Positions 51,121 to 60,015 of a stretch of DNA of 64,000 nucleotides are shown one piece after another. Below the pieces are notes generated by a model. That model worked only from the letters and a program-made list of their open reading frames with translations, did not search any database and was not told where the DNA came from. Position 1 is the stretch's first letter; the number at the start of each line of letters is the position of its first letter. The position numbers and the translations under genes are program-made. The DNA is from an uncultured Croceitalea sp. (lineage in GTDB: Bacteria; Bacteroidota; Bacteroidia; Flavobacteriales; Flavobacteriaceae). Where the stretch lies: the NCBI GenBank assembly GCA_947499565.1, contig CANMOV010000002.1, forward strand, positions 558,001 through 622,000. Direction: 5' to 3'.

Positions 51121-53445
51121 GTGTTGAAATTATTGGTTTTCATATTTTGCTCTATTTCGTGCGTAATAAATGCACAACAATATTTTAAGATAGAAGGTAA
51201 TGTTATTGATGAGAATGGAAATGTAGTTTCTATAGGTGATGTGTTATTACTTAAAAAAGAGGGCAAGAACCTCGTAAAGTACACGACACTAATAGAAGGC
51301 AGTTTTTTGTTTGAGGATATTCCCAATGGAGATTATACAATCCAAATAGATGCGTTAGGTTTTGAGTCCTACACAGAAAATCTTGTACTCAATAAAAATG
51401 TTATACTGGCAATATCCTTAGAAGAAGGTGCGGTTAAACTCAATGAAGTAGCGGTCGTTGCAGCAAAAAACCCAATAGAATATGAAGCAGGAAATCTCAA
51501 GGTAGATGTCCAAAATAAGTATTTTTCTTCAATACCCGACCCAGTTGATTTGATGTCCCGTCTTCCAGGAGTACAGATTTCCGCTGATAGAGAATCAATT
51601 TCGATATTGGGTAAAGGGAATCCACTTATTTATGTGGGTAATCAACGCATCACTATGGATGAATTCATAGCATTACCAATTGATGGTATAAGCACTATTG
51701 AAATCATTAATAACCCGTCCGCAAGATATGAGGCCGAAGGTCGCGCTGTAGTCCTAGTAACGTTGAAAAAAGCATCACAAAGTGGTTTTCAAGGTAGTCT
51801 GCAAGAGACAGTTTCTCAAAAACGTAATTTCAATAATTATTTAGCTTTTAACTCTAGTTACTCCAAAAATAACTGGACTTTGCGTGGAAATTTGGGATAT
51901 AATCAATTGCAGCAGTGGGAAAGTAATAGCTTTTTGTTTGAAATCCCTGAAAGGGAGGTTGTGGTAGATTACTTAGTACTTATCCCTAAAAATATAAGAG
52001 TACAGCTTAACGGAGGTCTTGGAGCTTATTTTCAGTGGAATGATACTGATTATATTTCGTTAAACGCTTCAGCTCGTTTACAGACGGATGATGCGCCTTT
52101 TTTTACAGATACGTTTATAGCAGATAGTGGTAATGAGGAGTTGATTAGAACCAATACCAATAACGATAATAGCAAAGATTATTACAGTGCTTCTTTTAAT
52201 TTCAACAAAAAATTGACCAATAGCTGGAATCTTTTTTCAGGAGTTCAATATTCTGGATTTCGCCAGGTTTTGGATACGGAAATTAAAAACAGTACTGATA
52301 ACTCACAATTTGATTTAGATCAAACAAGAGAACAAGAATACAGTATAAATTCTTTGGCATTTCGATTGGATTTGGAGAAGGCCATATCAAAAAATCTAAA
52401 ATGGGAGTCCGGTCTAAACATTAGTAATTCCAAAGCGGATGCTTTCACACAAATTATAGCTCAAACAAGCCAAGATACCTTTATTGATTTTAAATATGAT
52501 GAAGGTTTATATGGCACTAATAGTAGCCTTTCAGGAAAAATTGGTAAAAAAAATAACTTTGAACTCGGCCTGCGTATAGAGCATAATGAGGTTAATGGCG
52601 AGGTGCTTACAGAAGATTCGCCTGTTATTTCTAGATCTAACACCAATTTTTTTCCTAAAGCGAATCTCTCAGTTGTTATTGATAGCGCTCGGACCTTAAA
52701 TTTAAATTATGCGAGAAGCATTAGAAGACCAGATTTCTCTAGGGCAAGTTCCATTACGGTTTTTATAAACCCATTTTTAGAAGGTTCGGGAAATATTAAT
52801 TTAAGACCAACGCTGACGAACGAAATATCAATTAACTATCAAAAGGGAAATAAGTCTTTATTTTTTAATTACTACCAAAGTCAAAACCCAACTAATTTTA
52901 CCATTTCTTATGATGCGCAAAATGACACTGGAGTACTTTCACCGGTAAATCTTGAAAAAGAGCGTGGGCTTTATGCGGGTGTCTCATTGCCCTATACCAA
53001 GGGAATATGGACTTCAAATAATACGGTAACCTTAAACTATAATCGTTTTATAGATAGTTCAGCTTCTTTTTCTTCAAGTAAGCCTTATGTCTATATGTAT
53101 ACCAATCATCAATTAAAGATAGCAGAGAATACGACCTTAGTTTTGGGAGCATGGGCGCTGAGCAGAAGACAAGAAGGCATCTTTAAAAGAAATGGTCTTG
53201 CGGTTTTTGAAGCTTCTTTATCAAAAACTCTTTTTGAAAAATGGGATTTTACAATTCGTTTTAATGATATTACGAGAGCGATGAACTTTGAAGAAAGTTA
53301 TGCAGTGGATGGAGTAATAGCAGATGGAGTTTATTTTGGGGATGTAAGAGAAGTGGCATTTTCGTTGAAATACCGATTTGGGTCAAATACTACTCCAAAT
53401 TTTAAAAATAAAGATGTTGATGAGAATATTGACAGAATAAAATAA
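51121..53445 (+). CDS. Outer-membrane beta-barrel protein with carboxypeptidase-like domain
   Basis: A protein of about 774 residues. No ATG start is available: TTG 51103, GTG 51121 and TTG 51124 are candidates. The last two put the start right at a signal peptide (KLLVFIFCSISCVINAQ), so I use GTG 51121. A CarboxypepD_reg-like domain (IEGNVIDENGNVVSIGDVLL) is followed by a plug-like part (DLMSRLPGVQISADRESISI, IEIINNPSARYEAEGRAVVL) and an outer-membrane barrel. It resembles the 15068-17752 protein; ligand unknown. Confidence 0.83.
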   Translation: MLKLLVFIFCSISCVINAQQYFKIEGNVIDENGNVVSIGDVLLLKKEGKNLVKYTTLIEGSFLFEDIPNGDYTIQIDALGFESYTENLVLNKNVILAISLEEGAVKLNEVAVVAAKNPIEYEAGNLKVDVQNKYFSSIPDPVDLMSRLPGVQISADRESISILGKGNPLIYVGNQRITMDEFIALPIDGISTIEIINNPSARYEAEGRAVVLVTLKKASQSGFQGSLQETVSQKRNFNNYLAFNSSYSKNNWTLRGNLGYNQLQQWESNSFLFEIPEREVVVDYLVLIPKNIRVQLNGGLGAYFQWNDTDYISLNASARLQTDDAPFFTDTFIADSGNEELIRTNTNNDNSKDYYSASFNFNKKLTNSWNLFSGVQYSGFRQVLDTEIKNSTDNSQFDLDQTREQEYSINSLAFRLDLEKAISKNLKWESGLNISNSKADAFTQIIAQTSQDTFIDFKYDEGLYGTNSSLSGKIGKKNNFELGLRIEHNEVNGEVLTEDSPVISRSNTNFFPKANLSVVIDSARTLNLNYARSIRRPDFSRASSITVFINPFLEGSGNINLRPTLTNEISINYQKGNKSLFFNYYQSQNPTNFTISYDAQNDTGVLSPVNLEKERGLYAGVSLPYTKGIWTSNNTVTLNYNRFIDSSASFSSSKPYVYMYTNHQLKIAENTTLVLGAWALSRRQEGIFKRNGLAVFEASLSKTLFEKWDFTIRFNDITRAMNFEESYAVDGVIADGVYFGDVREVAFSLKYRFGSNTTPNFKNKDVDENIDRIK

Positions 53446-53454
53446 AAGACAAAA

Positions 53455-54348
53455 CTAGTTGGTAAGCTCAGTAAACAAACTCTCTAAATTTTTATTTTTT
53501 CTGCTCAATTGCAATGTTTTTAATTCATTATCATGAGCAAAATCAAAAACTACGGGTCGCATATCTTTAGAGGTATTAAAAGTAATTTCATAAACAAAAC
53601 CACCTATGTTTTTTACTTTGTCAACATTTGGTAATTTGTTCAACAGCACTTCTTCAACACGGTAATCAAATTCTACCTCTATTATTTGCTGTTCTTCTTC
53701 ACGTAAATCTTCTAGCTTTTTATCTGCAACTAATTCTCCTTTGTTAATTATAATAACGCGGTCACAAACGGCTTCAACTTCTTTCATGATATGCGTAGAG
53801 AATAAAATAGTTTTCTCTTTTCCAATTTCAAGAATTAATTTTCTAATTTCTATAAGTTGGTTAGGGTCAAGTCCAGTTGTAGGTTCATCTAAAATAAGCA
53901 CATCAGGATTATGTAACAAAGCAGCAGCTAAACCAACACGCTGACGATACCCCTTAGAAAGCTGTCCTATTTTCTTATGCGCTTCAGAAGTTAACCCAGT
54001 TTGTTCTATAACTTCAATAATACGTTCTTTTGCAACCTTATAGACATCTGCATTAAATGCCAAATACTCTTTAACGTACATTTCTAAATAAAGTGGATTG
54101 TGCTCCGGGAGATAGCCAATATTTTTTTGTACGCTGCTTTTGGCTGTTTCAACATCGAACCCATTAATTTGAGCTTCACCAGAATCTGCCTTGTGATACG
54201 TTGTTAATACACGCATCATTGTCGATTTCCCCGCTCCATTAGGACCTAGAAAACCAACAATTTCACCTTTTTCAATTGAGAATGAAATGTCCTTTAACGC
54301 TTTTTGACTCCCGAATGTTTTGGTAATATTCTGAACCTTTATAGACAT
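53455..54348 (-). CDS. gldA: Gliding-motility-type ABC transporter ATP-binding subunit
   Basis: A 297-residue ABC ATPase. Walker A is GFLGPNGAGKSTMMRVL, the signature is LSKGYRQRVGLAAALL and Walker B is DVLILDEPTTGLDPNQL; the switch histidine is in LFSTHIMKEVEAV. The C-terminal extension (EEEQQIIEVEFDYRVEEVLL to the end) is typical of GldA, which with GldF and GldG is associated with Bacteroidetes gliding. The ATG at 54348 is used because the 28 upstream in-frame residues are unlike the family. GldF/G are not adjacent. A general ABC exporter role remains possible. Confidence 0.85.
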   Translation of the reverse strand: MSIKVQNITKTFGSQKALKDISFSIEKGEIVGFLGPNGAGKSTMMRVLTTYHKADSGEAQINGFDVETAKSSVQKNIGYLPEHNPLYLEMYVKEYLAFNADVYKVAKERIIEVIEQTGLTSEAHKKIGQLSKGYRQRVGLAAALLHNPDVLILDEPTTGLDPNQLIEIRKLILEIGKEKTILFSTHIMKEVEAVCDRVIIINKGELVADKKLEDLREEEQQIIEVEFDYRVEEVLLNKLPNVDKVKNIGGFVYEITFNTSKDMRPVVFDFAHDNELKTLQLSRKNKNLESLFTELTN

Positions 54349-54538
54349 CCAAATGTATTTGAGTTCAAAAATAAGATATTCCTCTATGAGAAAATGATTT
54401 TCATATTCATAAAAAAAACAGAAATAATCCATTCTATCTTCAATAAACCTTTAAATTTTCATAAAAATTCAAAAAACTTAACCATTACCTTTTGATATCT
54501 CGATTGAATACTTAATCTTAGCTAAGAATTTGAACAAT

Positions 54539-54610
54539 ATGACAAAGACGTATTTCTGGAACGGTTTTTATTTCTATTTCTTTTTTAGAAGAGATACGGG
54601 ACTGTTGTAG
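54539..54610 (+). CDS. Aromatic-rich leader peptide of the Phe/Tyr operon
   Basis: A 23-codon ORF ending at TAG 54608-54610. Ten of 23 residues are aromatic (six Phe, three Tyr, one Trp), including seven in a row, FYFYFFF, at codons 10-16 (54566-54586). It is placed just before a strong terminator hairpin and the phenylalanine/tyrosine genes. This is the composition and position of an attenuator leader: ribosome stalling at Phe/Tyr codons would report low aminoacyl-tRNA. No peptide function is needed. Confidence 0.8.
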   Translation: MTKTYFWNGFYFYFFFRRDTGLL

Positions 54611-54634
54611 TGTACATTAAGTATAAAAACATTT

Positions 54635-54666
54635 AAAGTCCTGATATAAATCAGGACTTTTTTTTT
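54635..54666 (+). terminator. Attenuator terminator before pheA
   Basis: AAAGTCCTGA (54635-54644) pairs perfectly with TCAGGACTTT (54651-54660) with a 6-base loop and a run of nine T to 54666. It ends 3 bases before the pheA ATG, so it cannot be a terminator of an upstream gene (none exists on this strand for over 1 kb). The leader segment GGGACT (54598-54603) can pair with AGTCCT (54637-54642) as an antiterminator. Confidence 0.85.
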
Positions 54667-54669
54667 GGA

Positions 54670-55500
54670 ATGAATTTAAAAGTAGCCATACAAGGAATTA
54701 AAGGGAGTAATCATCACCAAGTAGCGAAAGACTTTTTTGGAGAAGCTATCGACTTGATTGAATGTTTGTCTTTTGATAATCTTATAGAACAATTAATCAA
54801 TGGGAATGCGGATAAAGCAGTGATGGCCATTGAAAATTCGATTGCAGGAAGTATTATTCCAAATTATAATTTAATATATCATAATAACATCCACATTGTT
54901 GGAGAGTATTATTTAAGTATTCATCATAACCTAATGGTTAAAAGTGGAGTTAAAATTGAGAGTATTAAAGAGGTGCACTCCCATCCCATGGCGCTTTTAC
55001 AGTGTAAAGACTTTTTTAAAGCATATCCAGATATTAAGCTAGTTGAAGATGTTGATACTGCAGAAACTGCTAAAAGAATACAAGAAAAAGAATTAGCTGA
55101 AATAGCGGCAATAGCCCCTGCTGTAGCTGCGGATTTGTATGATTTAGAAATTATTGCTCCAGAGATACAAACAATAAAGAATAACGCTACACGCTTTATA
55201 ATTCTTAAAAAGCAAAATAAAGTAATTCCAAAGGAAGATATTAATAAAGCATCGCTACGTTTTATTACAGATCATAAACGGGGCAGTTTAGCAACTGTAT
55301 TAAATGTGATGAGCGATTGCAATATGAATTTAACTAAGATACAGTCTTTGCCTGTAATTGAAACACCTTGGAAATATGCTTTTTTTGTTGATGTAACTTT
55401 TGATGCCTATGCAGATTTTGAAAAAGGGAAGGCACTGCTAAAGATTATGTCTGAAGACTTTAGGGTTTTAGGCGAATATAAAAATGCTTTAAAATCATGA
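54670..55500 (+). CDS. pheA: Prephenate dehydratase
   Basis: A 276-residue monofunctional prephenate dehydratase that makes phenylpyruvate. The catalytic domain is at about 1-180 (IQGIKGSNHHQVAKDFF, VMAIENSIAGSIIPNYNLIY, HSHPMALLQCKDF, NNATRFIILKK with the TRF motif). An ACT domain at 195-276 (ASLRFITDHKRGSLATVLNV) would bind phenylalanine. There is no chorismate mutase domain; that activity is on the last gene of the operon. It follows the attenuator directly. Confidence 0.95.
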   Translation: MNLKVAIQGIKGSNHHQVAKDFFGEAIDLIECLSFDNLIEQLINGNADKAVMAIENSIAGSIIPNYNLIYHNNIHIVGEYYLSIHHNLMVKSGVKIESIKEVHSHPMALLQCKDFFKAYPDIKLVEDVDTAETAKRIQEKELAEIAAIAPAVAADLYDLEIIAPEIQTIKNNATRFIILKKQNKVIPKEDINKASLRFITDHKRGSLATVLNVMSDCNMNLTKIQSLPVIETPWKYAFFVDVTFDAYADFEKGKALLKIMSEDFRVLGEYKNALKS

Positions 55501-56639
55501 AAACTGCGGATAGGTTAAAATCAGTTCAGGAATATTATTTCTCAAAAAAATTACGAGAAGTAAGAGGGTTAATAGCAGAAGGTAAACCTATTATAAATAT
55601 GGGTATCGGTAGCCCAGATTTAGCACCTTCTGATATCGTTTTGGATACATTAAAGGATGCCGTTACAGACCCAGGCGCAAGTCAATATCAGAGCTATCAA
55701 GGTTTGCCAGAACTACGAGAAGCAATAGCCTCTTTTTATGAATCTAAGTTTGGTGTTGTTGCTAACCCAGCAAATGAAATATTGCCTTTAATGGGTTCAA
55801 AAGAAGGAATTATGCATATTAGTATGGCTTTCTTAAATAGTGGGGATGAGGTGCTACTGCCAAATCCTGGATACCCAACCTATGCTTCTGTAACTAAATT
55901 GGTTGAAGCGGTATCAAGAACGTATGATTTAAAGGCAGAAAATGATTGGTTTCCTAATTTGGAAGCACTCTCAAAACAAGATTTGTCAAAAGTGAAGCTA
56001 ATGTGGGTTAGTTATCCCCATATGCCAACTGGAGCAACAGCATCCAAAGAGCAGCTAGCAAGACTGCTGACTTTCGCAAAAGCGCATAATATTTTACTAA
56101 TAAATGATAATCCCTACAGTTTTGTATTGTCCAAAAGTCCTACAAGCATTTTAGGAATAGAAGGTGCAAAAGACCATTGTTTAGAGCTGAATAGCTTAAG
56201 CAAGACTTTTAATATGGCGGGTTGGCGCGTAGGTATGCTGTTGGGTAACAAAGAAAATATTAATGCTGTTTTAAAGGTGAAAAGTAATATGGACTCTGGT
56301 ATGTTTTATGGAATTCAGAAGGGAGCCATAGCTGCTTTACAGAGTGGAACCGATTGGTTTTCAAGTTTGGATGAAATTTACAACCGAAGACGAAAATTAC
56401 TTTTTGAGTTGGTAGAGAAACTTGGAGCTACTTATGACCGTAATGCAGTTGGGATGTTTGTTTGGGCTAAGTTACCAAAAGGGTCAAAATCGTCGGAAGC
56501 GTATATAGATTATCTGTTGCATACAAAAGATATTTTTATTGCACCAGGTACAATATTTGGAAGTAATGGAGAAGGATATATACGTTTTTCACTCTGTGTA
56601 AAAGAAGAAAAAATTAAAGAAGCAATAGACAGGTTTTAA
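55497..56639 (+). CDS. Class I/II aminotransferase of the aromatic operon
   Basis: A 380-residue fold-type I PLP aminotransferase. It has NMGIGSPDLAPSDIVLDTL, YPHMPTGATASKEQL, the PLP lysine in LNSLSKTFNMAGWRVGML and a C-terminal RFSLCVKEEKI arginine for the substrate carboxylate. Its start overlaps the pheA stop by 4 bases. In this operon it most likely transaminates prephenate, phenylpyruvate or hydroxyphenylpyruvate; which of these is not decided by sequence. Confidence 0.9.
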   Translation: MKTADRLKSVQEYYFSKKLREVRGLIAEGKPIINMGIGSPDLAPSDIVLDTLKDAVTDPGASQYQSYQGLPELREAIASFYESKFGVVANPANEILPLMGSKEGIMHISMAFLNSGDEVLLPNPGYPTYASVTKLVEAVSRTYDLKAENDWFPNLEALSKQDLSKVKLMWVSYPHMPTGATASKEQLARLLTFAKAHNILLINDNPYSFVLSKSPTSILGIEGAKDHCLELNSLSKTFNMAGWRVGMLLGNKENINAVLKVKSNMDSGMFYGIQKGAIAALQSGTDWFSSLDEIYNRRRKLLFELVEKLGATYDRNAVGMFVWAKLPKGSKSSEAYIDYLLHTKDIFIAPGTIFGSNGEGYIRFSLCVKEEKIKEAIDRF

Positions 56640-56642
56640 ACT

Positions 56643-57500
56643 ATGAAAGTTTTTATAATCGGTATCGGATTAATAGGAGGTTCTTTTGCAAAAGACCTTA
56701 AGAGATTACATTCAGATGCTCAAGTTTTTGGAATAGATACAAACGAAGCTCACCTGGATAAAGCTATAGAACTGGGGTTAATTGATGAGAAATTGGATTA
56801 TAATGCGTTACCAGATGCAGATATGGTGCTTGTAGCCATACCTGTAGATGTTTTGGTAAACGAATTGCCCAAAATCTTGGATGCTGTAGGCGAGGATACC
56901 GTAGTTTTTGATGCGGGATCTACTAAATCACTAGTATGCAAATCTGTTGAAAATCATCCAAAAAGGAGAAATTTTTTAGCCTGTCATCCAATAGCTGGAA
57001 CAGAATTTTCAGGTCCAGAAGCCGCGATTGAGAATTTATATAATGGAAAAACAAATATTATATGTGAAGTTGAAAAAACTGCTTTTAAGCTTCAAGAAAA
57101 AGCATTGCAACTTTTTCAAGACATGGGAATGCGGATACGGTATATGAATGCAGATGCTCATGATAAACATATCGCCTATGTCTCTCATCTATCACATATT
57201 AGCTCTTTTATGTTAGGAAAGACGGTTATTGAGAAAGAGAAAAATGAACGCGATATTTTTGACATGGCAGGAAGCGGTTTTGAAAGTACTGTGCGTTTGG
57301 CAAAAAGTTCTCCTGCTATGTGGACACCAATTTTTGAGCAGAATAAGGAAAATGTAATAGAGACTTTACAAGAGTACATTTTAAACTTGGAATCATTTAA
57401 GAAAATGATAGAAGAGAATGATTTTGAGGCAGTTTATGAGGAAATGAACAATACAAATAAGATAAAACAAATATTAAACGGAATACCACTTACAAAATAG
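56643..57500 (+). CDS. tyrA: Prephenate dehydrogenase
   Basis: A 285-residue NAD(P)-dependent TyrA-type dehydrogenase leading to tyrosine. The Rossmann motif is VFIIGIGLIGGSFAKDLKRL. Catalytic-domain blocks are FDAGSTKSLVCKSVENHP, CHPIAGTEFSGPEAAI (active-site histidine) and AYVSHLSHISSFMLG. No ACT domain follows, so tyrosine feedback may act elsewhere. It starts 3 bases after the aminotransferase stop. Confidence 0.94.
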   Translation: MKVFIIGIGLIGGSFAKDLKRLHSDAQVFGIDTNEAHLDKAIELGLIDEKLDYNALPDADMVLVAIPVDVLVNELPKILDAVGEDTVVFDAGSTKSLVCKSVENHPKRRNFLACHPIAGTEFSGPEAAIENLYNGKTNIICEVEKTAFKLQEKALQLFQDMGMRIRYMNADAHDKHIAYVSHLSHISSFMLGKTVIEKEKNERDIFDMAGSGFESTVRLAKSSPAMWTPIFEQNKENVIETLQEYILNLESFKKMIEENDFEAVYEEMNNTNKIKQILNGIPLTK

Positions 57501-57509
57501 AATACACCT

Positions 57510-58592
57510 ATGGAGAATACAAAGGAAATGAGAACTTGGTTAAATGATATGGCTTTGCCACATCCTTTAGTTATTGCTGGGCCATGCAGCGCAGAAACGG
57601 AAGATCAGGTGCTTAAAATTGGACATGAGCTCAAGGATACAGATGTTAATTATTATAGGGCAGGTATTTGGAAGCCAAGGACTAGACCTGGTAATTTTGA
57701 AGGTGTTGGGGCAATTGGATTAAAATGGCTTCAAAAAGTTAAGGAGGAAACTGGTTTAAAAACTGCTACAGAAGTTGCTAACAAAGCACATGTGGAGTTA
57801 GCACTGGAACATGATATAGATTTGCTTTGGATTGGAGCTCGTTCTACGGTTAGTCCTTTTATAATGCAAGATTTAGCAGATGCTCTTGAAGGCACAGATA
57901 AGATAGTTTTGGTAAAAAATCCTGTAAATCCAGATTTGGCTTTATGGCTAGGTGGTATAGAGCGATTGCATACTGCAGGAATTAAAAAGTTGGGCGCCAT
58001 ACATAGAGGCTTTTCTACGTATCAAAAAACAAAGTACCGTAATATCCCAGAGTGGCAGTTAGCTATTGAGTTTCAGAATAGATTCCCGGATTTACCATTA
58101 ATTAATGATCCTTCCCATATTACAGGAAAAAGAGATATGATTTTTGATGTCTCCCAAACTGCGTTGGATTTAAATTTTGATGGATTAATGATTGAAACCC
58201 ATACAGATCCTGATAATGCATGGAGTGATGCTGCTCAGCAAGTAACACCTAAACGCTTGGTTCAGATTATGCAAGATTTAAGAATTAGGAAAGAAACAGA
58301 CCAAGAAGCCGAGTATAATGCAAAACTTAGCAACTTAAGAGCTCAAATAGATGTTATTGACAATCAACTGATAGAAACTCTTGGAGAACGAATGAAAGTG
58401 TCGGATGGTATTGGAAAGCTCAAAAAACAGAAGAATGTTGCTGTATTACAAACTAACAGATGGAACGCCATTTTAGGTAAAATGATACTAGAAGGGGAAT
58501 CTAAAGGGCTCAGCGAGGAATTTGTTCTTAGAATGTTTAAGGCAATTCACCAGGAATCTATTAATCATCAAGAGAAAATTATTAAAGCGTAA
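57510..58592 (+). CDS. DAHP synthase fused to chorismate mutase
   Basis: A 360-residue bifunctional enzyme. Residues about 15-265 are a type I-beta (KDO8P-synthase-like) DAHP synthase: VIAGPCSAETEDQVLKI, AGIWKPRTRPGNFEGVG, LLWIGARSTVSPFIM, NDPSHITGKRDM. Residues 270-355 are an AroQ chorismate mutase (LRAQIDVIDNQLIETLGERM, LKKQKNVAV). The mutase domain commonly acts as the allosteric site for prephenate or aromatic amino acids. One gene therefore covers entry to the shikimate pathway and the branch point, co-transcribed with pheA and tyrA. Confidence 0.93.
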   Translation: MENTKEMRTWLNDMALPHPLVIAGPCSAETEDQVLKIGHELKDTDVNYYRAGIWKPRTRPGNFEGVGAIGLKWLQKVKEETGLKTATEVANKAHVELALEHDIDLLWIGARSTVSPFIMQDLADALEGTDKIVLVKNPVNPDLALWLGGIERLHTAGIKKLGAIHRGFSTYQKTKYRNIPEWQLAIEFQNRFPDLPLINDPSHITGKRDMIFDVSQTALDLNFDGLMIETHTDPDNAWSDAAQQVTPKRLVQIMQDLRIRKETDQEAEYNAKLSNLRAQIDVIDNQLIETLGERMKVSDGIGKLKKQKNVAVLQTNRWNAILGKMILEGESKGLSEEFVLRMFKAIHQESINHQEKIIKA

Positions 58593-58617
58593 ACGTTTTA
58601 TTCCATTGTAATAGAAA

Positions 58618-58648
58618 ATGCCGTTTCCTTTGAAACGGTATTTTTTTT
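58618..58648 (+). terminator. Intrinsic terminator of the Phe/Tyr operon
   Basis: ATGCCGTTTC (58618-58627) pairs with GAAACGGTAT (58632-58641), one G-U, loop CTTT, followed by T to 58648. It lies 26 bases after the last stop codon of the operon. Confidence 0.88.
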
Positions 58649-58707
58649 ATTCAAATTGTAACAATTTAAGAAAGAAGACATCTTTCCTAAAACAAAACGC
58701 ACTACAA

Positions 58708-59382
58708 ATGAAAACGATAACTACACTACTATTTACTTTTTTTACACTTGCTTCTATTGCTCAACGAACTATTGATAGGGAAGTTGGAGAATTTAATGAA
58801 ATTAAGGTTTTTGATTTAATAGAAGTAAACATGATTCAATCAGATGAGAATAAAATTCTGATTAAGGGAAGAAATGTAGATGATATTAAATGGGCAAATA
58901 AAGATGGAGTTTTGAAATTGCGTATGCAATTGGATAAAAAATTTACTGGTGAAGACACTTTTATCGAAGTGTATTATACGAACGTTGATATTATTGACGG
59001 TAATGAAGGTGCCCAGATTACCTGCAATGAGATGGTGAGCAAAAATAAGATTGAACTAAAGGTACAAGAAGGTGCTAAAATTACTATTGGAATGGATGTA
59101 GCTGTGGCTGAAATAAGAGCGGTAACAGGAGGAATTATTGAAGCTTCTGGTCTTGCAGAGAATCAAACAATAGTTTTAAATACTGGAGGGGTTTTTGAAG
59201 GTCGTGATTTACGAAGTTCCATTTCGGATGTGAAAATTTCTGCAGGCGGAGAGGCTGAAGTTTTTGCTTCAGAACGTATAGATGTAAATGTAAAAGCTGG
59301 TGGAGATGTTACAGTCTATGGTCAACCTAAGAAAGTAAATAAAAAAACATTTGTAGGTGGCAGAGTTCGCATGATGGACTAG
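58708..59382 (+). CDS. Exported head-GIN (DUF2807) protein
   Basis: A 224-residue protein from the ATG at 58708: signal peptide MKTITTLLFTFFTLASIAQ, then a DUF2807 beta-helical domain (VGEFNEIKVFDLIEVNMIQS, DGNEGAQITCNEMVSKNKIE, VKAGGDVTVYGQPKKVNKKT). An earlier in-frame ATG at 58618 lies inside the operon terminator and is rejected. It is a paralogue, by domain, of the 46719-47474 lipoprotein but lacks the lipobox. Function unknown. Confidence 0.85.
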   Translation: MKTITTLLFTFFTLASIAQRTIDREVGEFNEIKVFDLIEVNMIQSDENKILIKGRNVDDIKWANKDGVLKLRMQLDKKFTGEDTFIEVYYTNVDIIDGNEGAQITCNEMVSKNKIELKVQEGAKITIGMDVAVAEIRAVTGGIIEASGLAENQTIVLNTGGVFEGRDLRSSISDVKISAGGEAEVFASERIDVNVKAGGDVTVYGQPKKVNKKTFVGGRVRMMD

Positions 59383-59400
59383 TAATTATTGAATAAGAAT

Positions 59401-59438
59401 AAATAAAAAGCCGCAATTTAAATTGCGGCTTTTTATTT
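59401..59438. terminator. Bidirectional terminator
   Basis: A perfect 18-bp inverted repeat, AAATAAAAAGCCGCAATT and its complement with a TA centre, with A and T tracts on both sides. It lies between two convergent genes and should stop transcription from either direction. Confidence 0.9.
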
Positions 59439-59447
59439 AGAACAAAC

Positions 59448-59891
59448 TTATTTTTTAAAAATATATCGGGTTACAAAAATGCCTTGCCCATCACTTTTAC
59501 CCCCATCGCTTTCAACTGCGCTAGTAACAAAAGCCAGTTCCCAACCGTTAGTAGTCATATCATTAATCATTGAAGTTAATAAAGCATCATTGGCAGCAAT
59601 ATTTTGAAATCGAATTCCACCAAGATTGAAGAAATTTAGAAGTTTAGTTTCTTCAAAGTTTTTTACTCGAATATCACTTCTTTTAGATTTGTTTCTAGTA
59701 TTATCCTCTTCAGTTTGGACGCTTGTATATTCCTTATAGTCTTTATCCTCAAGAGCATTAATAATACGAGACCTTCCTAAACCGCTAGATACAATTGACT
59801 CAACACTTGTTATCACCCTATATTCTTGAGCTTGCAAAGCAAAAGAAGAAGTGATCATTAGTAGTAATGTGAATAATAGATTTGTTTTCAT
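59448..59891 (-). CDS. Secreted protein of unknown function
   Basis: A 147-residue protein from the ATG at 59891, with a signal peptide (MKTNLLFTLLLMITSSFALQ) and a mature part containing EYRVITSVESIVSSGLGRSR, RIINALEDKDYKEYTSV and a C-terminal TTNGWELAFVTSAVES...FVTRYIFKK pattern reminiscent of DUF4177-like small folds. No family is recognised with certainty. It follows another secreted-protein gene on the same strand but a strong terminator separates them. Confidence 0.7.
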   Translation of the reverse strand: MKTNLLFTLLLMITSSFALQAQEYRVITSVESIVSSGLGRSRIINALEDKDYKEYTSVQTEEDNTRNKSKRSDIRVKNFEETKLLNFFNLGGIRFQNIAANDALLTSMINDMTTNGWELAFVTSAVESDGGKSDGQGIFVTRYIFKK

Positions 59892-59961
59892 AATAGATTT
59901 GTTTTTATACATATTAAATTTAAAGACAATTAAGATTAAAAATGGTTGCATTACCTTACAA

Positions 59962-59995
59962 AAAAAGCCTTTGATTTATGTTTCAAAGGCTTTTT
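59962..59995 (-). terminator. Intrinsic terminator of the 60016-60831 gene
   Basis: AAAAAGCCTTTGA (59962-59974) and TCAAAGGCTTTTT (59983-59995) are a perfect 13-bp inverted repeat. On the minus strand the stem is followed by a T tract, about 20 bases past the gene's stop. Confidence 0.88.
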
Positions 59996-60015
59996 ATAAA
60001 TATTAAATATTTTCT

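Noticed and set aside
54635..54666. Hairpin before pheA as the terminator of an upstream gene
   Set aside because: The nearest upstream gene on this strand ends at 53445 and gldA is on the other strand; the hairpin follows the aromatic leader ORF directly.
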